Shown one piece after another: positions 10,256-19,914 of a DNA stretch of 64,000 nucleotides. The stretch is from JBKBII01 sp046299415 (GTDB lineage Bacteria; Pseudomonadota; Gammaproteobacteria; Ectothiorhodospirales; Ectothiorhodospiraceae). The stretch lies in contig JBKBII010000008.1 in the NCBI GenBank assembly GCA_046299415.1, positions 86,644-150,643 on the forward strand, read 5' to 3'. Within the stretch, counting starts at the first letter, position 1, and each line of letters begins with the position of its first letter. Made by a program: the position numbers and the translations under genes. The notes under the pieces were generated by a model. That model did not search any database. It had not been told where the DNA came from and saw only the letters and a list, made by a program, of their open reading frames with translations.

Positions 10256-10646
10256 CGTTCATCCCTCCTTCGCTTTAAACCCCGCGAGACTTCGCAATGC
10301 TCGTCCGCAATACCGCGCGAGCCCCACCCGACCACGATGCCCATCCGTGGCCCAACGCCGAGGCTCGCCACGATCCCCGCGAGCACGCTCCTCAAACCGC
10401 AAGTCAACCGTTTTAGCGCACCATGGCCGCGCGCACGCGGTTCTATCGCCTCGGTCCCATGGCGTTGACTCGAACCGCATAAGCCAGCGTCGACCCAGCG
10501 CAAATGCCGCCGCGACCGGCGTGACTATCGCTGGCTTGAAAAATCGAATACTAGCGCGCCCAGCACCGAATCCGAGCTCGCAACACTCACGACATTTAGC
10601 CAGAACGCACCGTACCAAGTTTTCAAGCGCGAATCGCGCCGCGATC
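10256..10646. other. Intergenic, MFS gene to dapB
   Basis: 391 bp. A minus-strand frame (10663-10259) crosses it, but it begins inside the MFS gene, is Arg-rich and has no recognisable similarity. A dapB promoter is expected here; none is clear. Confidence 0.5.
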
Positions 10647-11810
10647 TCAAAGCCGCGCCTCAACCCCCTGCCAGCGCCCTCCGCGCACCGCCCACCACGC
10701 TACAACAGCGCCCATGCCCGCAAAGACTGCCGCCAACCAATACACCGACGCCGGCCCAACACCGTCCCAGAACCAACCCGCCATCCAGGCCCCGAGACCG
10801 CCGCCGAGGCCAAACGTCAGAGACGAATACAACGCTTGACCGCGACCCAGACGGCGACCTGCAAAAAATCCCTGAATCAACGCAATGGCGGCCGCGTGGT
10901 AAAGCCCATAGGAAGCCGCGTGCAACGACTGGATCAAAATCAAGACCGGCAACGACTCGGGCATCCATGCCAACCCCACCCATCGCAGCGTCGTCAGCAC
11001 CAACGCCACGAGCAAAAGCTGGCCGGCACCGAACCGCGGAATCCAGCGCGGCATCAATAAAAACAACACAACCTCGGCGATGACGCCGAGCGCCCACAAC
11101 TGGCCGGCAAGCGCGCGCGAATAACCCTGTTGCTCAAGGTAAAGGGTCAAAAACGCGTAGTACGGGCCATGACTGGCTTGCATCAAAAAGCACGCGACAA
11201 ACAGCGCGATCACCGCCGGCTGCCGCAGCACTGGCGCCACCGACGGGATCGGGCCGCTCGGTGGATGCGGCGGCTCGCGCACAACCCCTGTTGCCAACGC
11301 CACCGCGACGAGCGTCGCCATGATCACGCCTGGCAACCAGGTGATCGGAACATGGTCGAGTGCTGCACCCAGCCCAACGACCGCAACGATAAAACCCACC
11401 GACCCCCACAGACGGATCAGCGCGTAACGGTGGCGGTCGGCGCCCAGATGCTCGAGCGTCGTCGCCTCCACCTGCGGCAGGATCGCATTCCAGAAAAAAC
11501 TGAACACGACGAGCCATACGAACAGCGCTGCATAGCCCGAGGCCCAAGCCGCACCTGCGAAGCCTGACAGCGCGCCCACCGCGCCCAGACGCACCCACAA
11601 CATGCGGCGCCCGCTATGGTCAGCCGCCCACCCCCAGACGTTGGGCGCAATGATCTTGGTCGCCAGCACGACGGCCATCAACTCACCAATCTGCCGACCG
11701 GAAAACCCCTGGTCGGCGAGGTAGAGCCCCCAGAACGGCATGAACGCACCGATCGACCCAAAGTACAAGAAGTACAGAGTCGACAGGCGACGACCAGTAG
11801 AAAAATGCAT
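10647..11810 (-). CDS. MFS transporter of the HcaT/3-phenylpropionate-permease-like group
   Basis: A 387-residue inner-membrane transporter with about 12 hydrophobic segments. It opens with STLYFLYFGSIGAFMPFWGL and has a stretch near the C-terminus (SLHAASYGLYHAAAIALIQG) typical of the MFS_1-like/HcaT group, whose members include E. coli HcaT and LacY-related proteins. The cytoplasmic loop 2-3 motif appears as GWAADHSGRR. The ATG at 11810 is chosen because the hydrophobic N-terminus begins there; upstream in-frame codons are TTG or GTG and their translation is not family-like. The substrate cannot be read from the sequence. It lies downstream of aroC in the same direction, with a 221-bp gap. 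Confidence 0.9.
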   Translation of the reverse strand: MHFSTGRRLSTLYFLYFGSIGAFMPFWGLYLADQGFSGRQIGELMAVVLATKIIAPNVWGWAADHSGRRMLWVRLGAVGALSGFAGAAWASGYAALFVWLVVFSFFWNAILPQVEATTLEHLGADRHRYALIRLWGSVGFIVAVVGLGAALDHVPITWLPGVIMATLVAVALATGVVREPPHPPSGPIPSVAPVLRQPAVIALFVACFLMQASHGPYYAFLTLYLEQQGYSRALAGQLWALGVIAEVVLFLLMPRWIPRFGAGQLLLVALVLTTLRWVGLAWMPESLPVLILIQSLHAASYGLYHAAAIALIQGFFAGRRLGRGQALYSSLTFGLGGGLGAWMAGWFWDGVGPASVYWLAAVFAGMGAVVAWWAVRGGRWQGVEARL

Positions 11811-12031
11811 GATCAGCGAAATATCAGGCCAGCGCGGCAAATCGAACGCTGCCACCTGAAACAACGGCGAGAGCGCCTGCGTGGGCGCGCACACGATTCC
11901 CGACGCGATGACCAATACCGAGGCGAACCGAACACCGCAAAACGAGAGCAGTACTCAACGCCCAGCGTTTCGTTCGCGCTTGATCCGCGAGGCCGACGAA
12001 TGCCCCCGACCTCGTCACACCCCGAACCTCG

Positions 12032-13177
12032 TCACTCGGCAGACTGAGCACGAAGCATCGACAACACGCCGTCGCTGCCGTCTGCGGCATCGCCCAAGAT
12101 CGGAGTATCGACCGAGACATCGGCGTTTTGGGCACGATGACGCAAGGCATGATCCGCCAGCACCAACGCCAGCATCGCCTCTGCGATCGGCGTCGCGCGG
12201 ATACCGACACAAGGATCGTGGCGTCCTTTCGTCACCACGTCGCAAGGCGCACCCGTCACGTCGATACTGCGTCCGGACAGGCGAATAGACGACGTCGGCT
12301 TCAGAGCGATCGACACGCGAATCGTCTGCCCACTCGAAATCCCACCCAGAACGCCACCCGAATGGTTCGACAAAAAACCCTGCGGCGTCATCTCATCACG
12401 GTGCTCGGTCCCACGTTGACTCACCACCGCAAAGCCGTCGCCGATCTCTACCGCCTTGACCGCATTGATGCTCATCATCGCGTGGGCGATGTCGGCGTCG
12501 AGTCGATCAAAGATCGGTTCACCCCAGCCTGGCGGCACCCCTCGCGCAATCACATCGACACGCGCGCCGATCGAGTCACCCGACTTGCGCAACGCGTCCA
12601 TGTAGGATTCGAGCTCAGGCACACGGTCAGGATCCGGAGAAAAAAACGGATTCTCATCGACACGATCGAGATCGCGTACCGCCAGCGGAATCTCGCCAAG
12701 CTGTCGTAGCCAACCCCGAATCGTCACACCGAAGCGTTCCGCCAAAAACTTGCGCGCAATCGCACCAGCGGCCACGCGCATCGCCGTCTCACGAGCCGAC
12801 GACCGCCCACCACCGCGATAGTCGCGCTCGCCATGCTTCATCCAATACGTGTAATCGGCATGCCCCGGCCGAAACTGTTTGGCGATTTCGCCATAATCCT
12901 TCGAGCGTTGATCGATGTTCTCAATCAACAACCCGATCGGTGTTCCAGTTGTCCGTCCCTCGAAAACCCCAGACAGGATCCTCACCTCATCAGGCTCACG
13001 CCGCTGAGTCGTATGCCGTGACTGGCCCGGTCGCCGACGATCGAGATCGCGTTGTAAATCAGCCTCGCTCAATGCGATGCCCGGCGGACAGCCATCCACG
13101 ATCGCGCCCAAAGCGGGACCATGGCTCTCGCCAAAAGATGTGACACGAAAAAGTTGTCCGAAGCTATTGCCTGCCAT
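12032..13177 (-). CDS. aroC: Chorismate synthase
   Basis: AroC converts 5-enolpyruvylshikimate-3-phosphate to chorismate using reduced FMN, the last common step of aromatic biosynthesis. The 381-residue protein carries all three family signatures: GESHGPALG near residue 15, GRSSARETA around residue 128, and RxTPIAEAM-type sequence near the C-terminus (RATPIAEAMLALVLAD). The start at 13177 (MAGNSFGQLFRV) matches the universal N-terminus. The prmB-aroC order is conserved in gammaproteobacteria, but here a divergent rhodanese gene is wedged between the two, starting 54 bp from the aroC start. Confidence 0.98.
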   Translation of the reverse strand: MAGNSFGQLFRVTSFGESHGPALGAIVDGCPPGIALSEADLQRDLDRRRPGQSRHTTQRREPDEVRILSGVFEGRTTGTPIGLLIENIDQRSKDYGEIAKQFRPGHADYTYWMKHGERDYRGGGRSSARETAMRVAAGAIARKFLAERFGVTIRGWLRQLGEIPLAVRDLDRVDENPFFSPDPDRVPELESYMDALRKSGDSIGARVDVIARGVPPGWGEPIFDRLDADIAHAMMSINAVKAVEIGDGFAVVSQRGTEHRDEMTPQGFLSNHSGGVLGGISSGQTIRVSIALKPTSSIRLSGRSIDVTGAPCDVVTKGRHDPCVGIRATPIAEAMLALVLADHALRHRAQNADVSVDTPILGDAADGSDGVLSMLRAQSAE

Positions 13178-13231
13178 AGCGCCCATCATACTTGAGCCCA
13201 GGGCATCGCGCCCAACGTCAAGAGGTGTTGC

Positions 13232-13699
13232 ATGCCCGACGAAATCACTCAATCGCTGCAGCCAGAACTTGCCCCGGTCAAGCGCCAGCTTGTCCTGCCC
13301 CTCAGCCCGGTAGACGCCTACGAGCGCATTCGTCACGATCCACGTGCGCTATTTATCGACGTCCGTTCAACGATGGAATTCTTGTTCGTCGGTCACCCCA
13401 TCGGGGCGATTCACATTCCATGGATCGACGAACCCGACTGGACCGAGAACCCGCGCTTTGCCGCCGAAGTGCGTAAACGGCTGCTCGGTGGCGTCGACGA
13501 CCACGATCCGCCGGCGATCGTCTTGATCTGTCGCTCAGGGAAACGGACGCTGGCCGCCGGGCAAGCGCTGATCGACGCTGGACTGCCGAATCCGATTTAT
13601 CACATCGAATCCGGTTTTGAAGGCCCGCTCAACGACCAACACCAACGTTCTAAAGTCGCCGGCTGGCGCTTTGCCGGACTGCCGTGGGAGCAATGCTGA
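13232..13699 (+). CDS. Rhodanese-like sulfurtransferase
   Basis: A single-domain rhodanese of 155 residues. The CH2A-type motif is FIDVRSTMEFLFVGHPIGA. The active-site loop is CRSGKRT with the persulfide-forming Cys at residue 100, followed by the usual GFEGPLN turn. There is no signal peptide, so it should act in the cytoplasm. A ribosome site AAGAGGTG lies 5 bases before the ATG. It is divergent from aroC. In a sulfur oxidiser such a protein may carry sulfane sulfur between thiols, but nothing here shows a specific partner. Confidence 0.92.
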   Translation: MPDEITQSLQPELAPVKRQLVLPLSPVDAYERIRHDPRALFIDVRSTMEFLFVGHPIGAIHIPWIDEPDWTENPRFAAEVRKRLLGGVDDHDPPAIVLICRSGKRTLAAGQALIDAGLPNPIYHIESGFEGPLNDQHQRSKVAGWRFAGLPWEQC

Positions 13700-13909
13700 C
13701 GCCATCGCCCAAGCCAACGAACCCAACTCAAAACAGACTCCGGCACCTATCGACGGTCCTGGCAAATCATCGCTCAGCGCTGCCCGCATCCACTCCCGAC
13801 AGGAATCGAAGCCGTCGCGACGCGTATCCAGTACAGCAGCCCGTCGGGCTCATCTTCAGCGCGCCCCGTAGTCGAGGCGTCAAGCCAGCGATTGACGACT
13901 CTCATTGAC

Positions 13910-14869
13910 TCAAAGCGCCTCATCGGCGCCATCGAGTGCACCCTCGATCAAAAGCGCGTGCCGATCGACGACGAATACCCCCTCACCGCCGTGCTCAAAC
14001 TCGAGCCACGTCACCGGCAAACGGGGAAAGGTGGCCTCGAACGCTGGCTGTGAAGCGCCGACCTCGACGATCATGACGCCGTCTTCTGTCAAAAATGACG
14101 CGGCATCCGCGAGTATCCGGCGCACGATGTCGAGGCCATCGCGCCCCGCGGCGAGCCCGATGCGCGGCTCACGATGAAACTCGGGTGGCATCGCGCCAAT
14201 GTCGTCCGCATCGACATACGGCGGATTTGACACGATGAGATCGAACGGCGGCTCGCCTGCCAAGGCATCGAACACATCGGACTGCAGCAAACGGACACGC
14301 GCCTCTAGCCTCAACCGTCGTCGATTTTCCTCAGCGAGCGCCAAAGCCGCCCTCGAAAGATCTGTCGCCACCACCGCGGCCTCGGGCCAATATATCGCTG
14401 TCGCCAAACCGATACACCCCGACCCGGTACACAAATCCAAAATCCGTGGTGCGCGAGCCTCCGCCTGCGCCCGTGTCGCAGCGGCGTCGATCCACGGCGA
14501 AAAACACTGCGGGATCAATTCAGCAATGGGGGAACGCGGAACCAGCGCACGCGCATCGGATGCGAACGAGATCCCCGCGAACAGCGCCTCGCCCGTCAGG
14601 TAAGCAGCCGGCTCACGACTGTGCTCGCGGGCCTCGATCAAGGCTCTAATCCGCCCCGCTTCAGCGCGCGTCACGCGGCAATCCCACCATGTCTCAGGTA
14701 AATCCAACGGCATCGACAGGGCATGCAAAACCAGCCACGCGGCCTCGTCGAAGGCATTATCGGTGCCATGCCCAAAAAACAGCTCAGCAGCGCGAAAGCG
14801 ACTCGCGCCATAGCGAACCCAGTCGCGCACCGTCTGTAACTCGTGTTGATCTTCGCGATGTTCCACCAT
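13910..14869 (-). CDS. prmB: Ribosomal protein uL3 N5-glutamine methyltransferase
   Basis: PrmB methylates a glutamine of ribosomal protein L3 with S-adenosylmethionine. The family N-terminus is visible as ELQTVRDWVRYGASRFRAAE and HGTDNAFDEA. The SAM motif is ILDLCTGSGCIGLA, and the catalytic NPPY sits in DLIVSNPPYVDADD. The start at 14869 (ATG GTG GAA) has GGGGGTG seven bases upstream; an in-frame GTG at 14878 overlaps that ribosome site and is less likely. The E. coli neighbour is aroC; here a rhodanese gene intervenes. PrmC is the main alternative, but the N-terminal match to YfcB/PrmB is clear. Confidence 0.95.
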   Translation of the reverse strand: MVEHREDQHELQTVRDWVRYGASRFRAAELFFGHGTDNAFDEAAWLVLHALSMPLDLPETWWDCRVTRAEAGRIRALIEAREHSREPAAYLTGEALFAGISFASDARALVPRSPIAELIPQCFSPWIDAAATRAQAEARAPRILDLCTGSGCIGLATAIYWPEAAVVATDLSRAALALAEENRRRLRLEARVRLLQSDVFDALAGEPPFDLIVSNPPYVDADDIGAMPPEFHREPRIGLAAGRDGLDIVRRILADAASFLTEDGVMIVEVGASQPAFEATFPRLPVTWLEFEHGGEGVFVVDRHALLIEGALDGADEAL

Positions 14870-15444
14870 CGTCGTCACCCCCGTTCTCGCGCCAGTACAA
14901 CCACTAGATCATCGCCGCTCGGCCTTGCAGGCGTCACCGCGCGCGGCCTCGCACGATAAGTCACGTAGCGTCCCCGACGCCTCACACCGCAGCGTGAGCC
15001 GACCTCGGACGACCGCCACCCCGGGCCAAAACATTCACCGCGAGCACCGAGGCCACCCGGAGTCCTCGCAGCGCTCGCAAGCAGGTCACGTCGAGCGCGT
15101 ATCGACAACATCGCGTCGGCAAAGCCACCACCCGATCGATGGCATCAATCACCGGCTGCCCTTCAACCCACCACCCCACACGCCGCCGTACACTATCGCG
15201 GACGAAGGCTCGCGGTGCAGTACGCCACTCAGCCCAACAGTAAACGCCATCACCGGCGAACCGACTCAGTTCAGCCGTTCCGAAATCAGTGATATCCGGC
15301 GCTACAGGCCCCGGAACAGGCAACCGCCGACCGCCCAATCGACCGTCGCGAGCGCCGCGGTGTCGGCAACACCAAGCTCTCGCCCGGAGCGATCATCGAA
15401 CCCGAATTCCCGAATCCATTCCCGACGCAACAACCGAGGCCGTC
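14870..15444. other. Intergenic, prmB to psd (divergent)
   Basis: 575 bp. A 118-codon minus-strand frame (15338-14982) is open but has third-position GC near 62 percent with many T-ending codons, unlike real genes in the window, and is Arg/Cys-rich. I do not call it. Promoters of psd and prmB are expected. Confidence 0.5.
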
Positions 15445-16359
15445 ATGCCCGCAACTTTCACCAATCAGCTCGCGACCACCACAGCGAAGTGGCTACCCGG
15501 CCACGCCATTTCGCGTCTGACCCATCGCCTCGCCCGCTGGGAATCCCCGTTGCTGCAGCCGGTCTTGCGACAATTCGTCCGGCACTACGGCATCGATCTC
15601 TCCGAGGCCGAAAAACCGAATCTCGCCGACTACCCGAGTTTCAATGCCCTGTTTACTCGCGCCCTGCGCGCCGAGGTTCGCCCACTCGCCACAGATGACA
15701 ACACCATCGTTTCACCCGCCGACGCACGTGTCGCGGCCATCGGCACGATCGACACCGATGGCCAGCCACAACCACTCGACGCAACCGATCCTGCCGCCAA
15801 CCCATCGACGCTCACGCGCTTTCGCGCCAAAGGGCACGACTACACCCTTGCCGCGCTCCTCAGTGACGAACGGGCCGCACAGACCTATGTCGGCGGCCGC
15901 TTCGTCACCCTGTACCTGTCCCCGCGCGACTACCACAGACTGCACCTCCCACTCGACGCACGCCTGACACGCACAACCCTAATCCCGGGACGCCTGTTTT
16001 CGGTCGCGGCGCGCCTGGTCGAAACCATCCCGGGCCTGTATGCGCGCAACGAGCGTCTCGTCTGTCATTTCGAGTCCTCGCGGGGCCCTTTCGCGCTCGC
16101 GCTCATCGGCGCGATCAACGTCGGCTCGATCGAGACCGTCTGGGGTGGAGAAGCCACCCCACCCCGAGCGCTACGAATTGTCGATCAGAGGTTTTCCGCA
16201 TCGACGGCACCGCGCCTCGAACGCGGTGCGGAATTCGCCCGCTTCAATCTCGGCTCATCGATCATCCTGTTGCTACCGCCCGGCGACGCGACGCTCAACA
16301 GCTTGGCCGAAAACGACCCGGTGCGGGTGCGCGCGGCGATTGGGCGTTGGCCACACTAA
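15445..16359 (+). CDS. psd: Phosphatidylserine decarboxylase
   Basis: Psd decarboxylates phosphatidylserine to phosphatidylethanolamine at the inner membrane. The precursor cleaves itself to create a pyruvoyl group. The 304 residues have the usual length. The Asp of the processing triad is in SPADARVAA (residue 93) and the His in LSPRDYHRLHLP (about residue 164). The cleavage site is LGSS (residues 269-272) instead of the common bacterial LGST: the pyruvoyl-forming Ser is kept and the following Thr is Ser. The ATG at 15445 follows CCGAGG by 4-6 bases. It is convergent with epmA (89-bp gap). Confidence 0.95.
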   Translation: MPATFTNQLATTTAKWLPGHAISRLTHRLARWESPLLQPVLRQFVRHYGIDLSEAEKPNLADYPSFNALFTRALRAEVRPLATDDNTIVSPADARVAAIGTIDTDGQPQPLDATDPAANPSTLTRFRAKGHDYTLAALLSDERAAQTYVGGRFVTLYLSPRDYHRLHLPLDARLTRTTLIPGRLFSVAARLVETIPGLYARNERLVCHFESSRGPFALALIGAINVGSIETVWGGEATPPRALRIVDQRFSASTAPRLERGAEFARFNLGSSIILLLPPGDATLNSLAENDPVRVRAAIGRWPH

Positions 16360-16448
16360 CGGCCGACAACGCACAACACCGCCAGCGCGCAACTCGCGGA
16401 TCTTCACCAACAGACACACCAGCAAGAAGAATGGCAGAACCCCGCGGG

Positions 16449-17468
16449 TCAGGCACGATCGAGCGGAAAGTCCATGACTTCCGCGATCGTTTCCGCGCCC
16501 AGCAACGCCATCAACAGCCGATCGACGCCAAGCGCGACCCCGGCGCACTCTGGCAACCCCGACTCCAACGCCTGAGCCAGAGTCGGATCAAACGGCAACT
16601 CCGCGCCGCCCCCCGCGGATGTCCGTCGCGACATCTCCTCGTCGAAGCGCCGCCGCAGCTCAGCCGGATCACCCAGCTCCCAATACCCGTTGGCCAGTTC
16701 CAACGACCCCCAGAAGATCTCGAAACGGCGGGCCCAACGTGGGTCTACAGGATCGACACGCGCAAGCACGGCCTGCGCCGCCGGGAAATGCGTCATTACC
16801 GTCAATGTATCGTCTGGCAAACGCTCGGTTGCACGAGCCATCAACCAATCCTCGCGCGCTGACTCGGGCCAATCGGGATCAGCACCACAGGCCAGCAAGG
16901 CGCACTCGACTCGCGAGACCCCAGGTCGAATCACATCCCGCTCAGCGATCGCACACTCATCCGCATCCGTGCCGGGGGCGAAAAACTCAATCGCCGCCTC
17001 GCGCAGCTCGGCGTAACGGATCCAACGCACCCCGACCGGCCGCCGCGCGCCGTCGACCACCTGCACGGCGCCCTCGATCAGCGCCAAAACCTCGGCCGCC
17101 AGCGCCTGATCATCGAATTTCAGCCGATACCATTCGAGCAGCGTGAACTCGGGGTTATGCCGAGGCCCCGACTCCTCATCGCGAAACACGCGGCCCAGTT
17201 GATAGATGTCGCCCTCACCTGCCGCCAGCAAACGCTTGAGCGGATACTCGGGCGAACTGCGCAGAAAACCGGTGAAATGACCATCGACGCGGAATTGGCG
17301 AATATGGGGATCGGCAGCGGGATGACGCGCGAGCAGAGGCGTCTCGACTTCGAGCACGTCCCGATCAATGAAGAAAGCGCGCAAGTAACGGAGGAGCTCC
17401 GCCCGCGCGCGCCTAGCGCTCTGTCCAGCCGCCGGTCGCCACTCGGTCACCCGTCGCCCATCACTCAT
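16449..17468 (-). CDS. epmA: Elongation factor P--(R)-beta-lysine ligase
   Basis: EpmA (GenX/PoxA/YjeA) activates (R)-beta-lysine with ATP and attaches it to EF-P Lys34. The protein is a class II aminoacyl-tRNA synthetase catalytic core without the anticodon domain, 339 residues. Motif 2 region: GRVFRDEESGPRHNPEFTLLEWY. Motif 3: GVALGVDRLLMALLG near the C-terminus. The ATG at 17468 is chosen over an in-frame TTG at 17495. efp begins upstream in the same direction and epmB is divergent from efp, so modifier and target genes are clustered. The absent anticodon domain excludes a true lysyl-tRNA synthetase. Confidence 0.95.
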   Translation of the reverse strand: MSDGRRVTEWRPAAGQSARRARAELLRYLRAFFIDRDVLEVETPLLARHPAADPHIRQFRVDGHFTGFLRSSPEYPLKRLLAAGEGDIYQLGRVFRDEESGPRHNPEFTLLEWYRLKFDDQALAAEVLALIEGAVQVVDGARRPVGVRWIRYAELREAAIEFFAPGTDADECAIAERDVIRPGVSRVECALLACGADPDWPESAREDWLMARATERLPDDTLTVMTHFPAAQAVLARVDPVDPRWARRFEIFWGSLELANGYWELGDPAELRRRFDEEMSRRTSAGGGAELPFDPTLAQALESGLPECAGVALGVDRLLMALLGAETIAEVMDFPLDRA

Positions 17469-17566
17469 CTGTCGCGCCCCGATTCGTTGACCCAATCATG
17501 CGGTCCGAGGAAAGAAGCCGCATCGACTAGAAGGAGCGAAACCGATCGGCCCACTCACCACGCTGA

Positions 17567-18130
17567 TTACACGCGTGAAACGTAAGACCCCGTTCGGGTA
17601 TCCACTTTGACGGTCTCACCCTCTTCAACGAACAACGGCACCTTCACCACAGCACCCGTTTCCAGCGTCGCGGGCTTGGTGCCCCCCTGGGCCGTATCGC
17701 CACGCACACCCGGATCGCACTGCGTGATCTTGAGCTCGACAAAATTCGGTGGTGTCACGGTCAACGGCTCACCGTTCCACAGCGTCACCACGCACATGTC
17801 CTGTTCTTTGAGCCATTGCGTGACGCCCTCGAGGTTCGCCACGGCAACGCCGAACTGCTCAAAGGTATCCGGCACCATGAAGTGAAAAAACTCACCGTCG
17901 TTATACAAGTACTGCATGTCGGTATCGACGACATCAGCCGCCTCCACCGTTTCCCCCGATTTAAAAGTCTTCTCGAGCACACGCCCGGTACGCAAATTGC
18001 GCAGCCGAACCCGGTTGAACGCTTGGCCTTTTCCCGGCTTGACGAACTCATTTTCCACGATCGCCTGCGGATCGCCATCCAGCATGATCTTGAGTCCAGC
18101 CTTGAATTCACTCGTACCGTACGACGCCAT
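17567..18130 (-). CDS. efp: Translation elongation factor P
   Basis: EF-P binds ribosomes stalled on polyproline and promotes peptide-bond formation. The 187-residue protein has the three beta-barrel domains of the family (KOW-like, then two OB folds, ending TRTGSYVSRV). The modifiable lysine is exactly residue 34, in KPGKGQAF, which fits beta-lysylation by the neighbouring EpmA and EpmB. A GAGGA ribosome site precedes the ATG at 18130. The frame is open further upstream to about 18394, but that part has no EF-P similarity. Confidence 0.98.
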   Translation of the reverse strand: MASYGTSEFKAGLKIMLDGDPQAIVENEFVKPGKGQAFNRVRLRNLRTGRVLEKTFKSGETVEAADVVDTDMQYLYNDGEFFHFMVPDTFEQFGVAVANLEGVTQWLKEQDMCVVTLWNGEPLTVTPPNFVELKITQCDPGVRGDTAQGGTKPATLETGAVVKVPLFVEEGETVKVDTRTGSYVSRV

Positions 18131-18648
18131 GAGAATCCTCGATCGAAGGGTTTGCGCGCATACGGCTCGTGCGTCTGCGCACCGACAATTGATATCAAAA
18201 AGGGCCACGACCGAGCGAATCGTTTCTGAACGCGCGCAGCCCCACAGCCAATTCGCCGGCATCATAAACGCGCTGTCCCTCGATCGCGAACCGCGCTGCA
18301 AGCCCGCACCGGGAATCGCCCGCAACACGGACCCAGCCAACAACCGATCCAGACGACAACCTCTGTGCGCCACAGAGCCGCGTAATCTAGGCACAAGAAC
18401 GATCGACCGACCACGTCCAGGCCCACGACACCACTCAGGCTCTGCGACAGCCTCCCATCACCCGTAGAGCCGCCTGAGGCACATCAAGCCATCCATTCCC
18501 CAACCACCCCACTGATGCGAATAGGTTAATCGGCTCTCGCCGCGCGCTGCACTTTATGGGTCACCGTTCTCGCGACCCCACGGGCCGGCGCTTTCGCGGC
18601 ATGTCCAGAGTCCATCCGGCAGAGATGTCGTCCGATATTGAGCGTAAA
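18131..18648. other. Intergenic, efp and epmB divergent promoters
   Basis: About 520 bp between the divergent efp and epmB starts, depending on which epmB start is used. Both promoters should lie here. I see no clear consensus hexamers and no gene. Confidence 0.4.
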
Positions 18649-19914
18649 ATGACGGTGCACGACTCCAGCCAAACGGTCCGATCGACGACCGCTCAACAGG
18701 GTATCGACCCGCAATCCGGCGAGGGCCAACGCATCGGTGACGACAGCGCCATCAAAATCATGACCATCGAAACCGCGACGCTCGAGGCCATCGCATCCGA
18801 CCACGCGCCGCCAACCCCAGCGCGCACCGACTCCCGGCATCTCGACCACGAGCCAATGGCCCTCAAGCACGCCGACCTCAGACCCTGTGTCCGCAACCCA
18901 GACCACCGCGCAGCTTTCTCTGATGACAAACTCATCGTCGGCGTCGCGCAATGGAATGTGCAGCCCGACGCCCACACTTCCGGGCACCGTGCGAGCCCTT
19001 CCACCCCGTCGGCTTGGCCCGCGTCAACGGCAGCCGCCGACGCCTTCGAACTGCGAGTCCCGAGACACTTTGCCGCGCTCGCCGACGCCAACAATCCTCA
19101 CGACCCGCTGACCCGGCAATTCCTCCCGATCGAAGAGGAACTACACGCCATCGACGGATTTCATGCCGACCCTGTTGGCGACCAAGCCGCGCGCAAGGGA
19201 CCCGCCCTGCTACAAAAATACGCGCATCGAGCACTGTTACTCGCCAGCCCGACCTGCGTCATCCACTGCCGCTACTGCTTCCGACGCAGCTATCCCTACG
19301 ACGGGGCAGGCGCCGATCCGCGGGCTCTCGAACAGGCGATCGACCACATCGCCGGCGACGATCAACTGCACGAAATCATCCTCAGCGGCGGCGACCCCCT
19401 GACACTCTCTGATCGACGCCTGCGCGATCTGATCATGCGGCTCAGCACGATCCAACACCTACGCCGACTGCGCATTCACACGCGCAGCGCGACAGTCGAA
19501 CCCAGCCGCGTCACACCGGGTCTGTGTCAAATCCTCGAGCAAGCCAGAGAACGGTTCGACGGCATCGTCATCGTCTTGCACGTCAACCATCCACGAGAAC
19601 TCGCGCCTTCGACACAAACTGCGCTCGCTGCCCTACGCCGCACTGGCGTTCACCTGTTGAACCAGAGCGTTTTGCTCGCCGGCGTCAACGACGATTGCGA
19701 CGTCCTCGTTGAACTCTCGGAGACCCTGTTCCGAGCGGGCGTCATGCCCTACTACCTGCACCAGCTTGATCCCGTGATTGGCGCCGCACACTTTGCCGTC
19801 GCGGACGACCGCGCCAAGCGCATCGTCGCGACCCTACGCAACCGGCTACCGGGCTACCTCGTTCCGCGGCTGGTGCGTGAGCACGCCGGTGAACCGAGTA
19901 AATCGCCGCTGTAA
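18649..19914 (+). CDS. epmB: EF-P beta-lysylation radical SAM protein (lysine 2,3-aminomutase-like)
   Basis: EpmB converts (S)-alpha-lysine to (R)-beta-lysine, the group that EpmA puts on EF-P. From the ELRVPRHFAAL motif on, it matches the family throughout: PLTRQFLP, the radical SAM cluster motif CVIHCRYCFRR (CxxxCxxC), SGGDPLTLSD, HTRSATVEPSR, LLNQSVLLAGVNDD and GYLVPRLVREHAGEPSKSPL. In E. coli about 55 residues precede this block. Here about 135 precede it from the chosen ATG at 18649, and they show no family similarity. Third-position GC in this extension is about 76 percent, which suggests translation, but the true start could be as far downstream as the ATG at 18856. No strong ribosome site is seen at any candidate. 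Confidence 0.93.
   Translation: MTVHDSSQTVRSTTAQQGIDPQSGEGQRIGDDSAIKIMTIETATLEAIASDHAPPTPARTDSRHLDHEPMALKHADLRPCVRNPDHRAAFSDDKLIVGVAQWNVQPDAHTSGHRASPSTPSAWPASTAAADAFELRVPRHFAALADANNPHDPLTRQFLPIEEELHAIDGFHADPVGDQAARKGPALLQKYAHRALLLASPTCVIHCRYCFRRSYPYDGAGADPRALEQAIDHIAGDDQLHEIILSGGDPLTLSDRRLRDLIMRLSTIQHLRRLRIHTRSATVEPSRVTPGLCQILEQARERFDGIVIVLHVNHPRELAPSTQTALAALRRTGVHLLNQSVLLAGVNDDCDVLVELSETLFRAGVMPYYLHQLDPVIGAAHFAVADDRAKRIVATLRNRLPGYLVPRLVREHAGEPSKSPL

Noticed and set aside
10259..10663. 134-codon minus-strand frame between the MFS gene and dapB
   Set aside because: It begins inside the MFS coding region, is Arg/Cys-rich, and has no family features.
14982..15338. 118-codon minus-strand frame between prmB and psd
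   Set aside because: Starts with TTG, Arg/Cys/Trp-rich, third-position GC about 62 percent with many T-ending codons. This fits the G/T-rich strand bias of non-coding DNA rather than a gene.
18526..18987. 153-codon minus-strand frame opposite the epmB N-terminal extension
   Set aside because: Codon-position composition favours the plus-strand epmB frame (third-position GC about 76 percent against about 62 for the antisense frame), and it resembles no family.
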